Below are positions 58,305 to 64,000 of a stretch of DNA of 64,000 bases, piece by piece (position 1 is the first letter of the stretch; the number at the start of each line of letters is the position of its first letter). A model generated the notes under the pieces. It searched no databases. It saw only the letters and a list, made by a program, of their open reading frames with translations, and was not told where the DNA came from. Position numbers and translations under genes: made by a program. The stretch comes from Rhodococcus sp040643435. GTDB taxonomy: Bacteria; Actinomycetota; Actinomycetes; Mycobacteriales; Mycobacteriaceae. The stretch is taken from NCBI RefSeq assembly GCF_040643435.1, contig NZ_JBEYUH010000014.1:62001-126000 (forward strand), in the 5' to 3' direction.

Positions 58305-59420
58305 ATGCAGACCTCGGACCTGAAGAACCTCACCATCGCCATCGTCGGCGCCGGCTACGCCGGTGCCGCCGCCGCCAAGGCCCTGAGCGTGCTCGGCGCC
58401 AACGTCACCGTGTACGAACAGGCCACCGAGATCCGTGAGGTCGGGGCCGGTATCGGTCTGCGCCCGTCGAGCATGGAGCGGTTCCGCGAGTGGGGCATCT
58501 TCGACGACATCGCCAAGGTCAGCTCGCCGAGCGACTACTTCGAGATCCTCACCGCCACCGGCGACCCGATCATGAAGGACGCCTGGCCGGTCCACGGCGA
58601 CCAGAAGCACACCCATCTCATCCACCGCGGCGACTTCATCGACACCCTCATCAGCGTCCTGCCCACAGGCATGGTCAAGTGCGGATACAAACTCGTCACC
58701 GTCGACGACCACGGTGACAGGGCGTCCCTGACCTTCACCAACGGCACCACCGTCGACGCCGACCTGGTCATCGGCGCCGACGGCATCAAGTCCGTCGTCC
58801 GTCGACAACTGTTCTCCGACGCCGACCCGGTGTTCTCCGGTGAACGCGCCTACCGCGCGGTCATCGACATCGCCGACGCGCACGGCATGGTCACCGACGA
58901 CAACCTGCGCATGTACATCGGCAAGGGCACCAAGGTGTATCTGCTGCCGCTGCGCCACCGCAATCAGGTGTCCTTCGACATCACCGCCCTGTGCCCGGAC
59001 CCCGACTGGGCACCGCAGGTGAGCAAGGAGGACATGCTCGCCACCGTCGAGGGCTTCGACCAGCGCATCGTCGACATCACCGCCGGCCTCGACCTCGACC
59101 AGGTCAACATCCGCGGTGTCTACGACATCGACCCCGTCGAACGCTGGCATTCCGACTCGGTCGTGCTCGTCGGCGACGCCGCCCACTCCATGCTCCACCA
59201 CCAGGGCCAGGGCGCGAACTCGGCGATCCTCGACGCCGGGGTGCTCGCCGACTGCCTGCGCGATGCCGACACCGTCGCCGAGGCGCTGACCCGCTACCAG
59301 GCGCAACGCAAGCCGGTCACCGACGAACTGCAGCGCATCTCCCGCCAGGGCTGGACCGAGGACGAAGTCCAGGACGTCTTCCCGGGCCAGAAGCCCGCCT
59401 CCCAGCAGCCCACCCAGTAG
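58305..59420 (+). CDS. FAD-dependent aromatic-type monooxygenase
   Basis: This 371-aa group A flavoprotein hydroxylase uses NAD(P)H and oxygen. The FAD fingerprint is TIAIVGAGYAGAAAAKALSVLG, the DG motif is VIGADGIKSVVRR, and the GD motif is VVLVGDAAHSMLHHQGQG. Such enzymes hydroxylate or oxidatively decarboxylate phenolic or N-heteroaromatic acids. It has no membrane segment. Within the TetR-controlled operon it would carry out the oxidative step between hydrolytic ones. The substrate cannot be named. Confidence 0.88.
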   Translation: MQTSDLKNLTIAIVGAGYAGAAAAKALSVLGANVTVYEQATEIREVGAGIGLRPSSMERFREWGIFDDIAKVSSPSDYFEILTATGDPIMKDAWPVHGDQKHTHLIHRGDFIDTLISVLPTGMVKCGYKLVTVDDHGDRASLTFTNGTTVDADLVIGADGIKSVVRRQLFSDADPVFSGERAYRAVIDIADAHGMVTDDNLRMYIGKGTKVYLLPLRHRNQVSFDITALCPDPDWAPQVSKEDMLATVEGFDQRIVDITAGLDLDQVNIRGVYDIDPVERWHSDSVVLVGDAAHSMLHHQGQGANSAILDAGVLADCLRDADTVAEALTRYQAQRKPVTDELQRISRQGWTEDEVQDVFPGQKPASQQPTQ

Positions 59421-59462
59421 CTCACGCCCACCCCCGTTCAGCCCCCTAGGAGACGACCGGCC

Positions 59463-60386
59463 ATGCCGTTGCACCCCGAGATCGCCCGGCTCCTCGCCGA
59501 CCTGCCCGCCCCGCCGCCCGGACCGCTCGATCCGGCCGCGATGCGCGCCGGGGAAGAAGCTCAGGTCCCGCCGCTCGAGGAGCGACTGCCCCTGCACGAC
59601 GTCCGCGACACGATCGCCGTGACGCCGGTCGGGGAGGTGCCGGTGCGGGTCTACACCCCGACCGACGCCGGCACCTGTGGCCTGCTCGTCTACTTCCACG
59701 GCGGGGCGTTCTTCCTCGGCAGCCTCGACACCCACGACCACGTCGCCCGGCACCTCGCGAAGGCCACCGGCTGCACCGTGGTGTCTGTCGGCTACCGCCG
59801 CGCCCCCGAAGCGCAGTTCCCCGCCGGCCTCGACGACTGCTACGCCGCGGTGCGCTGGGCCACCGACCACGGCGACGAACTGCGCTGGGACGGCACCACC
59901 CTCGCCGTGGCAGGCGACAGCTCCGGCGGCACCTTCGTCGCCGCCGTCACCGCCCTGGCCCACGACGACGGCTTCGACCGCATCACCCACCAGGTGCTCT
60001 ACTATCCGTCCCTCGACCTGGACTTCGACAACGATCGCTACCCCTCGATGCGGGAGAACGCCGTCGGCTACGGCCTCGAAACCGCCGCACTGAAACCGTT
60101 CAACGCCTTCTACCTCGACAGCGGCGCCGATCCCGCCGACCCGCGCGTGTCGCCGATCAAACGCGCCGATCTCACCGGACTGCCCCCGGCGCTGATCGTC
60201 ACCGCCGAATTCGACCCGATGCGCGACGAAGGCGAACTCTATGCCCGCCGACTGCAGGAGGCCGGGGTGCCCGTCACCCTGATCCGCTATGACGGCGCCA
60301 ACCACGGCTTCGTGCAGAACTTCTCGTGGATCCCCGAATTCGCGCAGGTCTTCGACGACACCGCCGACTTCCTGCAAGGAAAGTGA
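59463..60386 (+). CDS. HSL-type alpha/beta-hydrolase esterase
   Basis: This 307-aa esterase of the hormone-sensitive lipase (family IV) type has the oxyanion-hole motif YFHGGAFFLGS, the nucleophile in VAGDSSGGTF, Asp in TAEFDPMRDEG and His in DGANHGFVQ. It is cytosolic with no signal peptide and prefers short-chain esters by family. AGGAG lies about a dozen bases before the ATG. The next gene starts one base after its stop. Confidence 0.9.
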   Translation: MPLHPEIARLLADLPAPPPGPLDPAAMRAGEEAQVPPLEERLPLHDVRDTIAVTPVGEVPVRVYTPTDAGTCGLLVYFHGGAFFLGSLDTHDHVARHLAKATGCTVVSVGYRRAPEAQFPAGLDDCYAAVRWATDHGDELRWDGTTLAVAGDSSGGTFVAAVTALAHDDGFDRITHQVLYYPSLDLDFDNDRYPSMRENAVGYGLETAALKPFNAFYLDSGADPADPRVSPIKRADLTGLPPALIVTAEFDPMRDEGELYARRLQEAGVPVTLIRYDGANHGFVQNFSWIPEFAQVFDDTADFLQGK

Positions 60387-60387
60387 C

Positions 60388-61338
60388 ATGACCGGCCGCC
60401 ACACCGACGTGCCGATCCACCCCATCGTCTCGCCGTGGGGCCGGTTCGGGCTCTACACCTTCTTCATCGACGCCGAACAGCCCGCGATCGTCGACACCGG
60501 CATCGCCACCTCCCCGGCCGAGGGCATGGCCCCCGCCCTCGACAAGCTCGGCCGCCGCCTCGAAGACGTGCGCTGGATCCTGCTCACCCACGGCCACATC
60601 GACCACATCGGCGGCGCCCACGCCCTGTGGGAGGCCACCGGCCGCCGCGCCCGAGTCGTCATCCACGACGCCGACGCCCCGCTGCTGCGCTCCCGCCAGG
60701 CCCACGTCGACGACTACCTCACCGGCCGCGGCCGATACCTGAACGACCCCGACGGGGCCGCGAAGATCACCGCCGCCGCCGAAGCCGTCATCTCCGGGGA
60801 ACTGGAACCGACGATGCTCGTGCGTGGGGGAGAGACGATCTCCCTCGGCGGCGGCGCCGAGATCTCCGTGCACTCGATCCCCGGCCACACCCCGGGCTCG
60901 GTCGCCTACGTCCTCGAAGGACAGAACGCGGCGTTCGTCGGCGACGCCGTGCAGGTGCACGGCGCCGCCAACGGCTTCCCCGGCTACACCGACCCCGACG
61001 CCTACCGCGACAGCCTCGCCTACCTGCGGGAGCAGATCCGACCCGAGAAGCTCTATCTCGGGCATCCCTACCGCCGCGCCGACGGCACCGCCTACGGCGT
61101 CGAACTCGACCGCGACCAGGCCGCCGAAGCCCTGCGCGAGAGCAGCGACATCGAACAAGGAGTGCGCGGCGCCGCCCACCGCTGCCTGTGCCACGGACTG
61201 CTCGACACCGACTCGGTGTACTCGCCGTACGCCCCGGTCGCCGACGACCTCGGCTACACCGGCGATCCCACCCTCGAACCATCCCCGTTCTTCACCACAC
61301 TGCACGGCTACCGCACCCAGTTCTCGCACCAGCACTGA
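60388..61338 (+). CDS. Metallo-beta-lactamase-fold hydrolase
   Basis: This 316-aa protein has a complete MBL zinc site: LLTHGHIDHIGG (HxHxDH), IPGHTPGSVAY, FVGDAV and LYLGHPYRR. The C-terminal 100 residues are a helical cap that shapes the substrate pocket. Relatives include lactonases and thioester or ether-linked hydrolases, so it may open a lactone or cleave an activated ester. It is translationally linked to the esterase upstream. The substrate is unknown. Confidence 0.87.
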   Translation: MTGRHTDVPIHPIVSPWGRFGLYTFFIDAEQPAIVDTGIATSPAEGMAPALDKLGRRLEDVRWILLTHGHIDHIGGAHALWEATGRRARVVIHDADAPLLRSRQAHVDDYLTGRGRYLNDPDGAAKITAAAEAVISGELEPTMLVRGGETISLGGGAEISVHSIPGHTPGSVAYVLEGQNAAFVGDAVQVHGAANGFPGYTDPDAYRDSLAYLREQIRPEKLYLGHPYRRADGTAYGVELDRDQAAEALRESSDIEQGVRGAAHRCLCHGLLDTDSVYSPYAPVADDLGYTGDPTLEPSPFFTTLHGYRTQFSHQH

Positions 61339-61363
61339 TCACGAAGAGGAGTCGCAGGTTCTC

Positions 61364-63091
61364 ATGGCCGAGTTCGAAACGTTCGACGCAGGCGGACAGA
61401 CCATCCACATCCGCAAACACCTGCGGGTCCCCATGCGCGACGGCGTCGATTTGGCCGCCGACGCCTACCACGACGTCGACGACAAGCCCCGCCCCGCGCT
61501 CGTCGCGCTGAGCCCCTACGGCAAGGAACTCCAGGCCCTCGCCCTGACCACCCCGCCGCAGCGCCGCCCCAGCCCCATGTGGGACGGCTGCATCGAGGCC
61601 GGCGACATCGCCCGCGTCGTCGCCGAGGACTACGTCCACGTCATCGGCGACATCCGCGGCTCCGGCGACTCCGGCGGCGAGCACATCGGCAACTACAACG
61701 CCGGCGGGGTCTCCCTCGGCCAGGACGCCTACGACTTCATCGAATGGGTCGCCGCGCAACCCTGGTGCGACGGCAACGTCGGCATGATCGGCATCTCCTA
61801 TTTCGGATCCATGCAGGTCCTCGCCGCCGCCGAACGACCCCCGCACCTCAAAGCCATCTTCGTCTCCGGCGGCCACTACGACTTCTACGAAACCACCTAC
61901 CACGGCGGCATCATGTGGTTCATGCCCCGCGCCGCCCGTGAGGGCCGCGGCGGCGACTCCGGCTGGGCGTTCACCGACCGCGTCAAATCCCGCATGCTCG
62001 AGACCTACACCTCCGACGAGATCGCCGAGCGCGTCGCCCAGCGCCTCGCCGACCCCGACGTCGCCGCCTGGCCGAACCTCGTGCACGTGCTCAACTACCC
62101 GAAGAACCACGAAGCCTGGTTCGACATCATCACCAACGAACTCGACGGCCCCTGGTACGAGGAACGCAACCCCATCAACCTCGCCCGCAACATCGACATC
62201 CCCGTCTACCTGCAGATCGACCAGGGCCGCGGCTGGACGATGGACGGCACCATCGAACTGTTCCACGCCCTGCAGGGACCGAAGAAACTCGACATCGGCC
62301 CCTACCCGCCCATGCAGTCGCGGCCCTTCATCGAAGAGCACGACAAGATGTTCCGCTGGTACGACTACTGGATCAAGGGCATCGACAACGGCATCATGGA
62401 CGAACCCGCCGTTTCCGTCTTCGTCGAAGGCGCGCGCCAGCGCGTCACCGCCGACCAGTGGCCCCCGAAGGACGTCGACTACCGGCCGCTGTACCTGCGC
62501 CCGCGCGGCAAACTGTCCTCCGACCCCGAACCGATGGGCGCCCGGTACGCTGCCCCCGACGGCTTCTACCAGGCACCGCTCACGGTCACCGACAAGGTCG
62601 AGATCCTGCGGTGGGAGACCCCGGTGTTCGCCGAACCCACCGAGATGATCGGCACCGGCGCCGCCCACATCTTCGCCGAGATCGACCAGCCCGACACCAA
62701 CTTCATCCTCCGCATGTGGGACTACGCCCCCAACGGCACACGGCAGCTGATCACCACCGGCTACCTCAAGGCCTCCCACCGCGAACTCGACGAACGCACC
62801 ACCGAGGGCAATCCCTACCACCCGCACACCCGCACCGAACCGGTGCAGCCGGGAGTGATCGAAGAGTACGTGCTGCGGCTGTATCCGTTCGCGAACACCT
62901 TCATGCCGGGCCACAAGCTCGTCGTGGAACTGTCCAACAACGAACCGCTCGCCGACGAGCACAACGCGCTGCTGCCGCCGGATGCCTTCCATCTGCCCGT
63001 CGGCCGCCCCGTCACCCACAAGATCTACCGGGACGCCGCGCACCCCTCACGGCTGGTACTGCCGTTCACCACGCGTCACGCCACGAGCTGA
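61364..63091 (+). CDS. CocE/NonD-family hydrolase with variant His region
   Basis: This 575-aa X-Pro dipeptidyl-peptidase-like esterase has an alpha/beta-hydrolase domain with VPMRDGVDLAADAY, the oxyanion Tyr in LSPYGKE, the nucleophile in IGISYFGSMQ, a helical insert and a C-terminal jelly-roll (TEMIGTGAAHIFAEIDQPD). The usual GPW-x-H carrying the catalytic His is replaced by GPYPPMQSRPF, and the Asp region reads IDQGRGW. A nearby His (EEHDKMF) might substitute. Cocaine esterase of Rhodococcus is the best-known relative. It is the last gene of the operon. Confidence 0.85.
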   Translation: MAEFETFDAGGQTIHIRKHLRVPMRDGVDLAADAYHDVDDKPRPALVALSPYGKELQALALTTPPQRRPSPMWDGCIEAGDIARVVAEDYVHVIGDIRGSGDSGGEHIGNYNAGGVSLGQDAYDFIEWVAAQPWCDGNVGMIGISYFGSMQVLAAAERPPHLKAIFVSGGHYDFYETTYHGGIMWFMPRAAREGRGGDSGWAFTDRVKSRMLETYTSDEIAERVAQRLADPDVAAWPNLVHVLNYPKNHEAWFDIITNELDGPWYEERNPINLARNIDIPVYLQIDQGRGWTMDGTIELFHALQGPKKLDIGPYPPMQSRPFIEEHDKMFRWYDYWIKGIDNGIMDEPAVSVFVEGARQRVTADQWPPKDVDYRPLYLRPRGKLSSDPEPMGARYAAPDGFYQAPLTVTDKVEILRWETPVFAEPTEMIGTGAAHIFAEIDQPDTNFILRMWDYAPNGTRQLITTGYLKASHRELDERTTEGNPYHPHTRTEPVQPGVIEEYVLRLYPFANTFMPGHKLVVELSNNEPLADEHNALLPPDAFHLPVGRPVTHKIYRDAAHPSRLVLPFTTRHATS

Positions 63092-63122
63092 CCCGACCGC
63101 TCCCGCTCACCGGGCCCGCAAC

Positions 63123-63692
63123 TCAGCCGAGCCCGGTGAGCGCCGCCGGCGCCCACCGCGGCCAGCGCACCGCCCCCACCGGCACCCCGGCCGCGAACTG
63201 CGCCACCACCACCGGAGTCCCGGATGCCGTGTCGTACACCGTCGCCTCATCGGCACGGCGGACCGCCTCGACCACCAGCGGCCACAACCGCCGATACCGC
63301 GTCCGGATCTTGTCCTCCGGCACCGCATGCCCACCCGAGGCCACCCGCTGCGCCACACGCAGCACCGACATCGTCTCGGGCACGAGCATCACGTGCAGCA
63401 CCACCACATATCCCGCCGCATGCGCCCGATCGAGCAACTCCAGCTTCGACGGATGCGAGAACACCGTCTCCGCGATGAACGACCGGCCCTGCGCCAGCAG
63501 GCGTTCCCGCGCCGCCGCCGCCAATTGCGCCGCCTCGTACGACATCTCCTCGGCCCGATCCGGCCAGCGCTGCCGCGCGATGACATCCGCGTTGACGAAC
63601 ACACTGCGCGGCAGCAGGGGAGCGAGGGACAACTCGACGAAGGTCGACTTACCGGAGCCGTTCGGCCCGACGATCAGATCCAGGCGCCTCAT
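63123..63692 (-). CDS. Zeta-toxin-like P-loop kinase
   Basis: This 189-aa protein starts MRRLDLIVGPNGSGKSTFVE, a Walker A motif at residues 9-16. NADVIARQRWP and FIAETVFSHPSKLELL fit the zeta-toxin/AAA_33 group, and HAVPEDKIRTRYRRLWPLV is the Arg-rich substrate helix. Zeta toxins phosphorylate UDP-N-acetylglucosamine and block wall synthesis; many chromosomal relatives have other targets. It overlaps the upstream antitoxin-type gene by four bases, typical of a toxin-antitoxin operon. Confidence 0.8.
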   Translation of the reverse strand: MRRLDLIVGPNGSGKSTFVELSLAPLLPRSVFVNADVIARQRWPDRAEEMSYEAAQLAAAARERLLAQGRSFIAETVFSHPSKLELLDRAHAAGYVVVLHVMLVPETMSVLRVAQRVASGGHAVPEDKIRTRYRRLWPLVVEAVRRADEATVYDTASGTPVVVAQFAAGVPVGAVRWPRWAPAALTGLG

Positions 63693-64000
63693 TCGGCGTC
63701 GAGCACGCGGCGACTGCCGTCCGGAGACTGTTCGACCAGCCGACCCTCATCGTCGAGCAGCACCGTGGTCACCCCGCGCGCGGCGAGCACCCCGGCATAG
63801 TCGGTGCGGGCCAGATCGTCCGCCAGGCGCGCATCGATCTCCGCGTTGAACAATCGCCCTTCGGCGGCGGTGAGATCGCTCAGTTCCCGCACACCGGCCA
63901 AGGACTCGTGCACCCGGTGCAGGGAGGCGGTCTCGTGGGCGGTCATCGCACGGCCGATGCGCGCCCAGTATTCGAGTTGCTGGCGGCCGGTGCGGTTCTG
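63689..64000 (-). CDS. ParD-like antitoxin of the zeta-type toxin (5' end outside window)
   Basis: The frame is open to the window edge. Before the internal Met at 63946 it reads QNRTGRQQLEYWARIGRAM, the ribbon-helix-helix core of ParD-like antitoxins, so the true start lies beyond 64000. The visible C-terminal part (DLTAAEGRLFNAEIDARLADDL, then GVTTVLLDDEGRLVEQSPDG) should wrap the toxin. It overlaps the toxin gene by four bases. It would repress the operon and neutralise the kinase. Partial only because of the window boundary. Confidence 0.75.
   Translation of the reverse strand, partial: QNRTGRQQLEYWARIGRAMTAHETASLHRVHESLAGVRELSDLTAAEGRLFNAEIDARLADDLARTDYAGVLAARGVTTVLLDDEGRLVEQSPDGSRRVLDAE

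Overview
The window is about 64 kb of high-GC DNA. It looks like the chromosome of a mycolic-acid actinomycete, most likely Rhodococcus or a close relative. The pointers are the paired apolipoprotein N-acyltransferase and polyprenol-phosphate mannose synthase genes, RbpA, fxsA, a cobG-like gene beside an F420/PPOX-type gene, frequent GTG starts and a CocE-type hydrolase. No rRNA, tRNA or CRISPR array was seen. The genus is an inference, because no database search was possible.

Layout. (1) 1-11.3 kb is a worn accessory island. It holds an unrecognised 388-aa protein, two paralogous SMI1/KNR4 (SUKH)-type proteins, an IS256-family element, a 21-aa hydrophobic mini-ORF with its own terminator, a tyrosine-recombinase stump, an AMIN-like lipoprotein, an HTH-PIN toxin-antitoxin pair, a hicAB pair whose hicA carries two compensating frameshifts, and the 3' remnant of an hsdR gene. 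(2) 11.3-23.2 kb is backbone: a flavoprotein disulfide reductase, a cobG-like protein, a PPOX flavin protein, glutathione peroxidase, tldD/pmbA, a TauE permease, fxsA, an amidohydrolase, lnt and ppm1. (3) 23.2-27.7 kb is a tight four-gene operon: chorismate-mutase-like PapB, fused aminodeoxychorismate synthase PapA, prephenate-dehydrogenase-like PapC and an AurF/CmlI-type diiron arylamine N-oxygenase. Together these predict 4-aminophenylpyruvate or 4-aminophenylalanine and an N-oxidised (nitro or hydroxylamino) derivative. The operon lies between ppm1 and rbpA, which are neighbours in Mycobacterium tuberculosis, so it looks inserted. (4) 27.9-29.4 kb has rbpA, a small Cys-rich protein and a secreted protein. 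(5) 29.97-51.97 kb is one 22-kb gene for a six-module nonribosomal peptide synthetase of about 7334 aa: C(EntF-like)-[half C]-A-T / C-A-T / C-A-T / C-A-T-E / C-A-T / C-A-T-TE. Hand-read specificity codes give Ser for module 2 and Thr (epimerised) for module 4. The other four A domains share an unusual DAFF-type code.

(6) 52.0-63.1 kb looks like a catabolic region. A P450 with its own [3Fe-4S] ferredoxin and ferredoxin reductase is followed by a LysR regulator that converges on a TetR regulator. Divergent from tetR is a six-gene operon: a phosphotriesterase-family protein that has lost almost all metal ligands, an intact paralogue, an FAD monooxygenase, an HSL-type esterase, a metallo-beta-lactamase-fold hydrolase and a CocE/NonD hydrolase. 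(7) 63.1-64.0 kb has a zeta-toxin-like P-loop protein and a ParD-like antitoxin cut by the window end.

The most promising unknown is the pap/N-oxygenase operon 2.3 kb from the giant NRPS. It may be a route to a 4-amino- or 4-nitrophenylalanine-containing peptide. The physical linkage is seen; the shared function is inferred. The second candidate is the TetR-controlled hydrolase operon with its phosphotriesterase pseudoenzyme, whose substrate cannot be read from sequence.
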